64,000 nucleotides of DNA from Devosia sp. A16 (lineage in GTDB: Bacteria > Pseudomonadota > Alphaproteobacteria > Rhizobiales > Devosiaceae), in NCBI RefSeq assembly GCF_001402915.1, contig NZ_CP012945.1:3201501-3265500 (forward strand), written 5' to 3'. A program made the position numbers and the translations under genes. Below, one piece after another: positions 53,562 to 61,836 of the stretch (position 1 is its first letter; each line of letters starts with the position of its first letter). Below the pieces are notes generated by a model. It was not told the DNA's origin and did not search any database. It worked only from the letters and a program-made list of their open reading frames with translations.

Positions 53562-54563
53562 ATGCGAGCCATTTCCTGCACCGCGCCCGAACAACTGGCG
53601 CTGATCGACATCGAGCGTCCCGAGCTGAAGCCCGGCTGGGTTCGCGTCGCCATTCGCCATATCGGCATCTGCGGTACCGACTACCACATCTTCGAAGGCA
53701 ACTTCCCGTACTTCGAGTATCCGCGCGTCATCGGCCATGAACTGAGCGGCGTCGTCGTCGATCCCAATGGCGAAGCTTTCGCTGCCGGCGATCCGGTGGT
53801 GATCAACCCCTATCTCAACTGCGGCCATTGCCCGGCCTGCCGCGAAGGGCGCGCCAATTGCTGCGAGACGCTCAAGGTCATCGGCGTGCATGCTCCCGGC
53901 GGCATGGCCGAAGAGATCGTCATGCCCGCGGGCAACCTCTACAAGGCCGACGGCCTCAGCCTGCGCGATGCGGCCATGGTCGAGTTCCTCGCCATCGGCG
54001 CCCACGCCATCCGTCGTACCGCCGAGCTGAAGCCCGGCTCGCGCGCCCTCGTCGTCGGGTCGGGCCCGATCGGGCTCGGCGTCGCCTTCTTTGCCAAGAT
54101 CGCCGGCGCCGACGTGACGGTCATCGACGCCGCCCCCGACAAGATTGCCGCTACCCAGGCGCTCGGCTTCCGCACCTTCTCCCCCGCCGAGCTCGAGGGC
54201 AGCGAGTTTGCCGCAATCAAGTCGACCGGCTTCGATGCGGTGTTCGATTCCACCGGTTCGATCAAGGCGATGAACGCCTCGCTGTTCCACGCCCGCAATG
54301 GCGGCAGCTACACCCTGGTCGGTGTCATCAAGGGCGACCTGGTGTTCCCCGACAGCGAAGTGCACCGGCGCGAACTGACCATCCGCGCCTCGCGCAATGC
54401 CATCCGCGCCGATTTCGAGCACGTCATGGAGTCGATGCGACAGGGCAAGGTCCCGACCGACAAGCTCGCCACCCACGCCACCACCCTGGATCGGGTGCCA
54501 GAGGATATGCCGGTCTGGGCCCACGACCGCACCGGCGTCATCAAGGCGATCGTCACCGTCTAG
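53562..54563 (+). CDS. Zinc-dependent alcohol/polyol dehydrogenase
   Basis: This 333-residue medium-chain dehydrogenase has catalytic zinc ligands in GICGTDYH and GHELSG. The structural zinc loop is NCGHCPACREGRANCC, and the Rossmann motif is VVGSGPIGLGVAFFAK. The closest relatives by pattern are L-gulonate or sugar-acid dehydrogenases, so it may belong to the hexuronate network with kdgK and uxuB; this is inferred. AGAGGAG precedes the ATG. Confidence 0.87.
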   Translation: MRAISCTAPEQLALIDIERPELKPGWVRVAIRHIGICGTDYHIFEGNFPYFEYPRVIGHELSGVVVDPNGEAFAAGDPVVINPYLNCGHCPACREGRANCCETLKVIGVHAPGGMAEEIVMPAGNLYKADGLSLRDAAMVEFLAIGAHAIRRTAELKPGSRALVVGSGPIGLGVAFFAKIAGADVTVIDAAPDKIAATQALGFRTFSPAELEGSEFAAIKSTGFDAVFDSTGSIKAMNASLFHARNGGSYTLVGVIKGDLVFPDSEVHRRELTIRASRNAIRADFEHVMESMRQGKVPTDKLATHATTLDRVPEDMPVWAHDRTGVIKAIVTV

Positions 54564-54573
54564 GCGTCGCCGG

Positions 54574-54699
54574 AGCGTGGGGCCACCCCCACCCTTGATC
54601 CCTCCCCACAAGGGGGAGGGAGACGATGGAACCGAGAGCGTGCAGCTATCGCCTCCCTCCCCCTTGTGGCGAGGGACTGAGGGTGGGTGGCCCCACGCT
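54574..54699. repeat. Palindromic intergenic repeat
   Basis: The outer arms AGCGTGGGGCCACCCCCACCC and GGGTGGGTGGCCCCACGCT pair with one short gap. The inner arms carry CCCTCCCCACAAGGGGGAGGG and CCTCCCTCCCCCTTGTGG. It lies between two convergent genes. The inner sequence is shared with the repeat at 17483. Confidence 0.75.
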
Positions 54700-54726
54700 C
54701 AATTCGGGCAGTTGCACTGAGCCTGG

Positions 54727-54936
54727 CTAGCCCCGATTGATCATCCGCGGCGTCACGTCGAGCTCGATTTCTTCCATGCCGAGCAGCCGCGCCACCACTT
54801 CAGGCGGGTCCTTCACCACGTGCACGCCCGACACCGTGTCGATCTTGGTGTCGCGCAGGCCCTTCACCACCGCCACCACATGCTCGGGGTTGACGTAGAT
54901 GATGCCGTCGGGCGTATCGAGCTTGACGAGCCGCAT
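54727..54936 (-). CDS. Small FlbD-like protein of unknown function
   Basis: This 69-residue protein reads MRLVKLDTPDGIIYVNPEHVVAV, then DTKIDTVSGVHVVKDPPEVVARL. The pattern of a short N-terminal strand, YVNPE, a threonine-rich centre and VV...EVV resembles FlbD/SwrD small proteins, but no flagellar genes are near. GAGGAGATCTTCT directly precedes the ATG, a strong ribosome binding site. Confidence 0.7.
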   Translation of the reverse strand: MRLVKLDTPDGIIYVNPEHVVAVVKGLRDTKIDTVSGVHVVKDPPEVVARLLGMEEIELDVTPRMINRG

Positions 54937-55036
54937 AGAAGATCTCCTCGGTGTCGCCCCACATAACTCGGCGCCGGGCGGCTGGTGACATCATGCCTGT
55001 CGCATGGGAAATGAAGCGTGAACCGGAGCCTGCTGC

Positions 55037-55579
55037 ATGATCTCACCCGATGACATCCTGAACTTCTGGTTCGTCGAGCATGGCGAGCCGGACTGGTTCG
55101 GCGGCAAGGCAGAGTTCGATGCCGTGCTGGCCGCGCGGTTCACCGAAACGCACGCCGCTGTCGCTCGCGGCGAAGCGGCGTGGTGGCGCGCCACCCCGTC
55201 CGGCCGCCTTGCCGAAGTCATCGTACTGGACCAGTTCAGCCGCCAGCTGCATCGCAAGCGCCCCGAGGCCTTCGCCTCGGACGCCATGGCGCTGCGGCTT
55301 GCGCGGGAGGCGGTGGCCGCCGGTGACGATATGCGGGTCGAGCCGCGCCGCCGCATGTTCTTCTACATGCCCTACATGCATTCCGAGGATCTTGCCGTGC
55401 ACGACGAGGCGATCCGTTTGTTCACCGCACTTGGTGACGAGGAAACCCTGAAGTTCGAGGTGATGCACCGCGACTGCATCGCGCGCTTCGGCCGCTATCC
55501 GCGCCGCAACGCCGCTCTCGGCCGCATCTCCACTCCCGAGGAGGTCGAGTACATCAATTCCGGCGACGGCATGTTCTGA
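55037..55579 (+). CDS. DUF924 family protein
   Basis: This 180-residue protein opens with PDDILNFWFVEHGEPDWFGG and has the family core VIVLDQFSRQLHRKRPEAFASDAMALRLAREAV, MFFYMPYMHSEDLAVHDEAI and FEVMHRDCIARFGRYPRRNAALGR. DUF924 is a soluble helical (TPR-like) family of unknown function, complete here. Confidence 0.9.
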   Translation: MISPDDILNFWFVEHGEPDWFGGKAEFDAVLAARFTETHAAVARGEAAWWRATPSGRLAEVIVLDQFSRQLHRKRPEAFASDAMALRLAREAVAAGDDMRVEPRRRMFFYMPYMHSEDLAVHDEAIRLFTALGDEETLKFEVMHRDCIARFGRYPRRNAALGRISTPEEVEYINSGDGMF

Positions 55580-55677
55580 CCTGCAGGCAGTTGCTGTCTC
55601 ATCGGCCCGGCCGGAACGATATTGCTTCCAGCGCCTGCCGCCGATGCGCTAGCCTCTCAGTTGATCCGGAGGCTCCC

Positions 55678-56301
55678 ATGGAACATTTCCTGCCGCTTTT
55701 TGCCATTCTCGGCGCCCTGTTGCTTGGTGCCATCAGCCCGGGCCCGAGCTTCGTCTTCGTGGTCCGCACCGCCGTTGCCCAGTCGCGTACCGAGGGGCTC
55801 GCGGCGGCGCTCGGCATGGGAATGGGGGCGATGCTCTATGCTGCGCTGGCCGTGCTCGGGCTGCGCACCCTGATGCAGGATGGCGGCCTGCTGTTTACCG
55901 CGCTCAAGGTCGCCGGCGGGCTCTATCTCGTCTACCTCGCCTGGAAGATCTGGCGCCATGCCGCCGACCCGATCACCGTCGAGGCCGGGGCCACACCGGC
56001 CGCCGATCCGCGCAAGGCCTTCACATTCGGGCTGCTGACCCAGCTCTCCAATCCCAAGATCGTCGCGGTGTTCGGCGCCGTCTTTGCAGCTTTGCTGCCG
56101 GCCAATCCCGAGCCCTGGCTTTACTGGGCGCTGCCGCCGCTGATCTTCCTGCAGGAAACCTTGTGGTACAGCATCGTCGCCATCGCCTTCTCGGCCACCC
56201 GGCCGCGGGCGCTCTACCTGAGCGCCAAGCTCTGGGTCGACCGCGCTGCCGCTGCCTTCATCGGCATCCTCGGCATCCGGCTGATCATCGAAGCGAGATA
56301 G
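55678..56301 (+). CDS. LysE/RhtB-family exporter
   Basis: This 207-residue protein has six transmembrane helices and the LysE signature LLLGAISPGPSFVFVVRTAVAQSRTEGLAAALGMGMGA, plus FGLLTQLSNPKIVAVFGAVF. It exports amino acids or related metabolites. ATG 55678 follows GGAGGCTCCC. DUF2200 follows 9 bases downstream. Confidence 0.9.
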   Translation: MEHFLPLFAILGALLLGAISPGPSFVFVVRTAVAQSRTEGLAAALGMGMGAMLYAALAVLGLRTLMQDGGLLFTALKVAGGLYLVYLAWKIWRHAADPITVEAGATPAADPRKAFTFGLLTQLSNPKIVAVFGAVFAALLPANPEPWLYWALPPLIFLQETLWYSIVAIAFSATRPRALYLSAKLWVDRAAAAFIGILGIRLIIEAR

Positions 56302-56310
56302 GGAGCCGAG

Positions 56311-56679
56311 ATGCAGGAAACGACGGATAAGGTCCGGGATCGGGTCTACGCCTACAGCATCGCCAAGATCTACCCGCTCTACGTCGCCAAGGCGGAGAAC
56401 AAGGGGCGCGGCAAGGCCGAGGTCGACGAGATCCTCCGCTGGCTGACCGGCCACACCCAGCAATCGCTGGAGGCGGAAATGGCTAAGGGCGCGACCCTCG
56501 AGAGCTTCTTCAACTCGGCCCCGCAGCTCAATCCGGCCCGCTCGCTGATCACCGGCGTCGTCTGCGGCGTGCGCGTCGAGAACATCGAGGACCCGACGAT
56601 GCGCGAGATCCGCTACATGGATAAGCTCATCGACGAACTCGCCAAGGGCAAGCCGATGGAGAAGATCCTCCGGGCATAG
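56311..56679 (+). CDS. DUF2200 family protein
   Basis: This 122-residue protein ([43 protein letters not shown]..., [23 protein letters not shown]) matches DUF2200 along its whole length. The family is a soluble, mostly helical protein of unknown role. It starts 9 bases after the LysE gene. Confidence 0.88.
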   Translation: MQETTDKVRDRVYAYSIAKIYPLYVAKAENKGRGKAEVDEILRWLTGHTQQSLEAEMAKGATLESFFNSAPQLNPARSLITGVVCGVRVENIEDPTMREIRYMDKLIDELAKGKPMEKILRA

Positions 56680-56811
56680 CCCGGGCCATTCTGCTCGTGA
56701 CGATCTCCCATTCACGCATCGCACTTGCCCGCCCGGCGTGCCGGGCGTATGTCCGAGCCGTCGCGAAAAGCGACCGCCTCCCTTGATCCGCTCAGTGGCG
56801 GAGTAAACAGG

Positions 56812-56829
56812 TGGACGAATAGTCGTCCA
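56812..56829. promoter_or_regulatory. Operator-like palindrome TGGACGA-N4-TCGTCCA
   Basis: This is a perfect 7+4+7 inverted repeat 145 bases before the TetA-like exporter gene, in a 294-base gap with no gene. Exporters of this kind are usually controlled by TetR or MarR proteins that bind such sites. No regulator gene is adjacent, so the regulator would act from elsewhere. The rest of the gap shows no clear structure. Confidence 0.45.
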
Positions 56830-56973
56830 GGTGGTCAAGCACACGCCAGTTCATGCCCCGCGCATGACCTGGTCAGCGTCTCCCAGAACCCCAGTCGCCC
56901 GCCTTGTCGGGCATGATCGCGTAGCTGCCGCCGCCCGTATGGCGTCCGCCGCTTCGCGTGGAGCAGGCTTGCC

Positions 56974-58170
56974 ATGCAGAGATCCCTCACCGTCATCTAC
57001 ACCGCCATTGTCCTCGATGCCGTCGGCATCGGGCTGATCTTTCCTATCCTCCCCTCGCTGCTCCAGGATGTCACCGGCGCCGACAACGTCGCCGCCTATA
57101 TCGGCATCATGACCGCGCTCTATGCGATCATGCAGTTCGTCTTCGCCCCGATCCTCGGCGCCCTCAGCGATCGGCTCGGCCGCCGTCCGGTGCTGCTGAT
57201 TTCGCTCGCCGGCGCTGCCATCAACTACCTGTTTCTCGCCTTCGCGCCGAACCTCTGGCTGCTGCTGCTCGGCCGCGCCATCGCCGGGCTGACCAGCGCC
57301 AATGTCTCGGTCGCCACCGCCTATGTCACCGACATCTCGCCTGCGGAAACGCGCGCGCGTCGCTTCGGGCTGCTCAACGCCATGTTCGGCATCGGCTTCA
57401 TCATCGGCCCGGTGCTCGGCGGCGCGCTGGGCGATTACTGGCTGCGGCTGCCCTTCATCGCCGCCGCGGTGCTGAACGGCGCCAACCTGCTGCTGGCGCT
57501 TCTGGTGCTGCCGGAGTCGCGCACGCCGAGCCGCGAAAAGCTCGATCTGGCCGCGCTCAATCCCCTGCGCTCGCTGCGCTGGGCCCTGTCCATCAAGGCC
57601 CTGCGGCCGATGATCTTCATCTTCTTCGCCTTCGCCGCCACCGGCGAGGTTTATGGTACCTGCTGGGCGCTGTGGGGCAGCGACACTTTCCAGTGGAACG
57701 GGCTGTGGATCGGGCTGTCGCTCGGCGCGTTCGGCATATGCCAGACGCTCGCGCAGGCTTTCCTCCCCGGTCCCGCGGTGAAGCTGCTCGGGGAGCGTGG
57801 CGCCATTCTCACGGGCCTTGCCGGCGCATGCATCGCGCTGGTCGTCATGGCCTTTGCCACCCACAGCTGGCTGATCTTTGCCATCATGCCGGTCTTTGCG
57901 CTGGGCGGCATCGGCGCGCCGGCGCTGCAGTCGTTGGCGACCCAGCAGGTCGACGAAGGCCGGCAAGGCCAGTTCCAGGGCGTCCTTGCCTCTGCCGTCA
58001 GCCTGGCTTCCATCGCCGCGCCGCTAGTGTTCTCGAGTCTCTATTTCGTCTTCCGCGACCACTGGCCGGGCGTCATCTGGCTCTCGGTGGTGGCGCTCTA
58101 CGCGCTGCTGGTCCCCCTGGTCCTGAGCCTTCGCCTTGGCGGACCAGCAACTGCTTCCGAACTCAGATGA
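56974..58170 (+). CDS. MFS exporter, TetA-like
   Basis: This 398-residue 12-helix transporter has the TetA-type motifs: YTAIVLDAVGIGLIFPILPSLL in helix 1, motif A GALSDRLGRRPVLL, and VTDISPAETRARRFGLLNAMFGIGFIIGPVLGG. It is probably a drug or metabolite proton antiporter. Similarity to tetracycline pumps is at family level; resistance is not shown. Confidence 0.87.
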   Translation: MQRSLTVIYTAIVLDAVGIGLIFPILPSLLQDVTGADNVAAYIGIMTALYAIMQFVFAPILGALSDRLGRRPVLLISLAGAAINYLFLAFAPNLWLLLLGRAIAGLTSANVSVATAYVTDISPAETRARRFGLLNAMFGIGFIIGPVLGGALGDYWLRLPFIAAAVLNGANLLLALLVLPESRTPSREKLDLAALNPLRSLRWALSIKALRPMIFIFFAFAATGEVYGTCWALWGSDTFQWNGLWIGLSLGAFGICQTLAQAFLPGPAVKLLGERGAILTGLAGACIALVVMAFATHSWLIFAIMPVFALGGIGAPALQSLATQQVDEGRQGQFQGVLASAVSLASIAAPLVFSSLYFVFRDHWPGVIWLSVVALYALLVPLVLSLRLGGPATASELR

Positions 58171-58894
58171 GCCGTTGGCCGCCGTCGATATGGATGGTCT
58201 CGCCGGTCATGAACTCGCTCTCCATGGCGTAGAGATAGGCGGGCGCCACATCTGCCGGGGTGGCGATGCGGCCGATCGGCAGGTGGGCGGCCATCGCCTC
58301 GAAATAGCCGACCTTGGCTTCGCCGACCAGTTCGTCGAACATCGGCGTATCGACCCAGCCGGGAGAGACGACGTTCACCCGGCTGGGCGCCAGTTCCAGC
58401 GCCAATGCTCGAGCAAAGTAGCTGAACGAGCCGGCCACCGCCGAGACCACCGCGCCGCCGGGCACCGGCGGCCGGTCCTTGTTGATGCCCGAGGTGAAGG
58501 TCATCGAGCCGCCGTGCTTGAGCCTGTGCGCGGCATGCTTGGCCACCAGCACGGCGCCGATCAGCTTGTCGTCGACGAAGCGTCGGACCGCTTCGGCATT
58601 CGTCTCGCCGATCGGGTCGCCTGGCGGTGGCGTGCCGGCTGTCGACACCAGGTGGTCGAAAGCGCCGATGCCGGCAAAGGCCGCGGCAATTTCGGCTTCG
58701 CGCGTCATGTCGGCGGTGACCGTCTTCACCCTGCCATTGCCGCCAAGCGCCCGCTGCGCCTTCAGCAGCTTCTCCTGCGAGCGGCCGACCAACACCAGTT
58801 CGGCGCCGCGCTGCAGCGCCGCCGCTGCGACACCGAGACCAATGCCGGAGCTGCCTCCGACGACGACGATCTTGCTGCCCATCAGCTGTGCCAT
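58163..58894 (-). CDS. Atypical short-chain dehydrogenase (active-site Tyr and Lys replaced)
   Basis: This 243-residue SDR has a good cofactor motif (VVGGSSGIGLG), FTSG at the serine strand and SPGWVDTP. Where classical SDRs read YSASKA, this protein has VSAVAG, so the catalytic Tyr and Lys are absent. A known SDR subgroup shares this change. It may bind NADP(H) without classical catalysis or use other residues. The 3' end overlaps the TetA-like stop by 8 bases on the opposite strand. GGAGAAATCCC precedes ATG 58894. Confidence 0.82.
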   Translation of the reverse strand: MAQLMGSKIVVVGGSSGIGLGVAAAALQRGAELVLVGRSQEKLLKAQRALGGNGRVKTVTADMTREAEIAAAFAGIGAFDHLVSTAGTPPPGDPIGETNAEAVRRFVDDKLIGAVLVAKHAAHRLKHGGSMTFTSGINKDRPPVPGGAVVSAVAGSFSYFARALALELAPSRVNVVSPGWVDTPMFDELVGEAKVGYFEAMAAHLPIGRIATPADVAPAYLYAMESEFMTGETIHIDGGQRLI

Positions 58895-58948
58895 GGGATT
58901 TCTCCGTTGTTGCGATCTTGGATTCAAAGGGGCGCGGCGCCGGGCGGC

Positions 58949-59404
58949 TCAGCCGCGGGCGGCGCGCTCGAGGTCGGCGATGACGATCTTCTTCATCCGG
59001 TACATCGCCTGCAGCACCCTTCCGGCCTTCTCGCGGTCAGGGTCCGCCACCAGCTGCAGCAGCCGCGTCGGCGACACCTGCCAATAGACGCCGAACTTGT
59101 CCGTGAGCCAGCCGCAGGGTTGCTCCTTGCCGCCATCGGCGGTGAGCGCGTTCCAGTAATAGTCGGTCTCTTCCTGGTCGGTCGTCTCGATGAGGAACGA
59201 GAAGGACTCGTTGTAGTGCGCCGGCGAGTTGGCGTTCAGCGCCACCACCGGCTGGCCGGCGAGCGCGAAGCGCACCACCGACAGTTCCGGGTCGGGCATC
59301 ACGCTGCGTCCGAGCACCTCGGAGTCCTTGAAGATCGACGTGTAGAACGCCATCGCGGCCTCGGCCTGGTCGTTGAACCAGAGATGCGGAAACACCTTTG
59401 CCAT
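58949..59404 (-). CDS. VOC / PhnB-like protein
   Basis: This 151-residue protein has the PhnB/3-dmu-9 pattern (KVFPHLWFNDQAEAAMAFYTSIFKDSEVLG, FALAGQPVVALNANSPAHYNESFSFLIETTDQEETDYYWNALTADGGKEQPCGWLTDKFGVYWQV). These single VOC-domain proteins have no agreed reaction. It is 54 bases upstream of the atypical SDR gene on the same strand. Confidence 0.88.
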   Translation of the reverse strand: MAKVFPHLWFNDQAEAAMAFYTSIFKDSEVLGRSVMPDPELSVVRFALAGQPVVALNANSPAHYNESFSFLIETTDQEETDYYWNALTADGGKEQPCGWLTDKFGVYWQVSPTRLLQLVADPDREKAGRVLQAMYRMKKIVIADLERAARG

Positions 59405-59433
59405 TGCTCTTCTCCTCGATTGCTGCTGCAGGA

Positions 59434-59682
59434 TCAGGCGTCGTCGCCAGGGAGCGGATGGACCGAGCCATCCCAATCGCGCTCGTAGCCGAAATCGGCC
59501 AACAGGTGCGGGGGCAGGCCGCGCACGCGTTCCGCAGTGGCGCGCCGTTCCAGCGCCTGGCGCAGCGGCAATACCGCCGCGACAGTTGCGTGCCGCAGCG
59601 CCCCGATGATCTCGCCAAGCACCTCCGAACCGGTCGGGGCCGCAGCATGGCACTCGTCGGCAAATGTATGATAGTTGCTCAC
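59434..59682 (-). CDS. Small protein with DUF1127-like C-terminus
   Basis: This 82-residue protein starts at GTG 59682, after AAAGGAAC. The C-terminal RVRGLPPHLLADFGYERDW fits the DUF1127 pattern (L..L..H.LAD.G..R), a motif of small alphaproteobacterial proteins, some of which act in RNA or phosphate regulation. The gene is divergent from the LysR gene and may be its target. Confidence 0.7.
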   Translation of the reverse strand: MSNYHTFADECHAAAPTGSEVLGEIIGALRHATVAAVLPLRQALERRATAERVRGLPPHLLADFGYERDWDGSVHPLPGDDA

Positions 59683-59798
59683 AGGATGTTCCTTTCGTTT
59701 TCTGCCTGATCATTTGAGATAGGCCGGAAACCGCTGTTTCCATGGCCATAATCTGGGCGATCACCTGATGGACAACAAACGAGAATTCCTGCACGATA

Positions 59799-59815
59799 TG
59801 TGAGGAAAACTCACA
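59799..59815. promoter_or_regulatory. LysR-type operator TGTGAG-N5-CTCACA
   Basis: This perfect 6+5+6 inverted repeat contains a T-N11-A core. It ends 8 bases before the LysR start codon and faces the divergent DUF1127-like gene. It fits an autoregulatory site; binding is inferred. Confidence 0.55.
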
Positions 59816-59823
59816 GGAAGCAC

Positions 59824-60729
59824 ATGCCTCGCAGACTCCCGCCGCTCTCCGCGCTGCCGGCCTTCGATGCGGCCGCACGGCACCTGAGCTTCACCAATGC
59901 CGCGGCCGAGCTGAACCTGACCCATGGCGCCATCAGCCGCGCCATCCGCAACATCGAGGATCGGCTCGGGGTGCAGCTGTTCGAGCGTGGCACCCGCTCG
60001 GTCAGCCTGACCCCCGAGGGCGCCGCCTACGCGGCCGAGATCGCCTCGGCGCTCGACCGGATCAGCACAGCCACCATGGCGGTGGCGGCGCCGCGCCCGG
60101 CCGGCGTGCTCAATGTCAGCACGTCGGACGGCTTTGCCGGCCGCTGGCTGGTGCCGCGGCTCTACCGCTTCCACCGCGCCCATCGCGATATCGACGTGCG
60201 CATCTCCACCTCGGGCCTGCTCGCCGATTTCGTGCGCGACGGCATCGACATCGCCATTCGCTACGGCGCCGGGGACTACGAGGGAGTGGTGTCAGAGCTG
60301 CTTTCCGAAGTGGATGTCTTCCCGGTCTGCAGCCCGGAGCTGCTCGGCGGCGAGCATCCGCTGCGCGAACCGGCCGACCTCAAGCATCATACGCTGATCC
60401 ACGACGGCTTTCCGATCGACTGGAAGATCTGGCTCGAGCGCGCCGGGGTCGCCGGCATCAACCCCGATAGTGGTGTGCGCTTCGACTCGGCGACCTACGC
60501 CACCGAGGCCGCGGTGCACGGCGAAGGTGTGCTGCTTGGGCGTAGCACCCTGGTCTCCGCCGACCTCGCCGCCGGCCGCCTCGTCCGCCCGTTCGCCCTC
60601 GAGCTGAAGGCGAGCTCGCAATACTACGTCGTTTACCTGCAGAGCGGGCTGCGCCAGCGCAAGGTCCGGGCCTTTCGCGACTGGCTGCTGGCCGAGAGCG
60701 CGCTCGACAATCAGCGGCAGTCTCGTTGA
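59824..60729 (+). CDS. LysR-family regulator, GcvA-like
   Basis: This 301-residue regulator has the N-terminal helix-turn-helix LPPLSALPAFDAAARHLSFTNAAAELNLTHGAISRAIRNIEDRLGVQLFERGTRSVSLTPEG and a periplasmic-binding-like effector domain (VSTSDGFAGRWLVPRLYRFHRAHRDIDVRI). ATG 59824 follows AGGAAG. The GTG at 59800 lies inside the operator, so the shorter start is preferred. It probably controls the divergent small-gene/PhnB/SDR set. Confidence 0.9.
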   Translation: MPRRLPPLSALPAFDAAARHLSFTNAAAELNLTHGAISRAIRNIEDRLGVQLFERGTRSVSLTPEGAAYAAEIASALDRISTATMAVAAPRPAGVLNVSTSDGFAGRWLVPRLYRFHRAHRDIDVRISTSGLLADFVRDGIDIAIRYGAGDYEGVVSELLSEVDVFPVCSPELLGGEHPLREPADLKHHTLIHDGFPIDWKIWLERAGVAGINPDSGVRFDSATYATEAAVHGEGVLLGRSTLVSADLAAGRLVRPFALELKASSQYYVVYLQSGLRQRKVRAFRDWLLAESALDNQRQSR

Positions 60730-60749
60730 TCCCGGCGCAGGGAAGGGGT

Positions 60750-61667
60750 CTAGACGTCCCGCACCAGCGCCGGGTCGACCAGCGCGCCCTTGTGGCCGAT
60801 CACTACTCCGGCCACCCGGTGCGCCCGCTCGGCGGCTTCGACCGGCGACAGGCCGCGGGCCCGGCCGCTGAGATAGCCACCGTTGAAGGAGTCGCCGGCA
60901 CCGGTCGCGTCGACCACCTTGTCGGCCTTCGGCGCCGGTACGTATTGCTGGACCCCGTCGGCGGTCGCGACGAAGGCCGGCTTCGAGCCATCCTTGGCCA
61001 CCACTTCCTGCGCGCCGAGCTTCAGGTAGCGCTCGGCTGTCGCTGCGGGCGAGGCGTCGCCGAAGAGCGGCGCCTCGTCGGTATGGGTCGGCAGCACGAT
61101 ATCGGCGATCGAAGCCGCAGCGGTCAGGGTGGACGCCATGATGCGCGGGCTGGTCCACAGCGCCGGCCTGAGGTTGGTGTCGAACACCACTGTCGCGCCG
61201 GCATCGCGCGCCTTGACGATGGTGCGCATCAGCTTGCCCCGGGCCCGGGGGGCGAGGATGGCCATCGAGATGCCGGAGAAATAGACGGTATCGGCGCCCA
61301 CCACTGCGGCTTCCAGCGCCTCGACGTCGTCGGCGAGGAGCTTAGCCGCCGATTGCCCGCGCCAGTAGGTGAAATGCCGGTCGCCCTTTTCCTGGTGGAT
61401 CAGATAGAGGCCCGGTCGGCGGTTGGCGATGGTCTGGATCCGCTCGGTGCCGATCCCGGCTTTCGCGATGAAGGCCCGCATCTCCCCCGAATACATGTCG
61501 TCGCCGAGGGCGGTCACATAGTCGACCTCCCAGCCGTCCGGCAGCAGGGCGCGCGCGTACCAGGCGGTGTTGAGCGTATCGCCGGCATAGCCGAGGCGGT
61601 ACATGCCGCCTTCGCCGCCAGACATTTCGATCATGGCTTCGCCGATGCTGACAAACCGTTTGGTCAC
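60750..61667 (-). CDS. kdgK: 2-keto-3-deoxygluconate kinase (PfkB family)
   Basis: This 305-residue ribokinase-fold sugar kinase has VSIGEAMIEM, GYAGDTLNTAWYARAL, VTALGDDMYSGEMRAFI and the catalytic motif DATGAGDSFNGGYLSG. The N-terminal GGEGGMYRLGYAGDTLN context fits KDG kinases. It makes KDPG for the Entner-Doudoroff pathway. GTG 61667 is preceded by GGGGAAG. It is divergent from uxuB, which acts in the same pathway. Confidence 0.87.
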   Translation of the reverse strand: MTKRFVSIGEAMIEMSGGEGGMYRLGYAGDTLNTAWYARALLPDGWEVDYVTALGDDMYSGEMRAFIAKAGIGTERIQTIANRRPGLYLIHQEKGDRHFTYWRGQSAAKLLADDVEALEAAVVGADTVYFSGISMAILAPRARGKLMRTIVKARDAGATVVFDTNLRPALWTSPRIMASTLTAAASIADIVLPTHTDEAPLFGDASPAATAERYLKLGAQEVVAKDGSKPAFVATADGVQQYVPAPKADKVVDATGAGDSFNGGYLSGRARGLSPVEAAERAHRVAGVVIGHKGALVDPALVRDV

Positions 61668-61768
61668 GCCGTCTTCCCCTCAACTGCCCAATGCTTATGC
61701 CGGGGATATTTTGCCCACGCAACAGCCTGGTATGGCAGTCCCCGAGATGCTCCGATATTGATGCACGT

Positions 61769-61816
61769 ACTCTTCACCTCCCCCTTCATGGGGGAGGCCG
61801 GGAGGGGGCCGTCTGC
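61769..61816. repeat. Half copy of the 120-base palindromic repeat
   Basis: Only the right part is present: CTCTTCACCTCCCCCTTCATGGGGGAGG, then GGGAGGGGGCCGTCTGCC. It lies in the 169-base divergent region between kdgK and uxuB, close to the expected promoters. Confidence 0.7.
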
Positions 61817-61836
61817 CAGTAGGGGAACACCGACAC

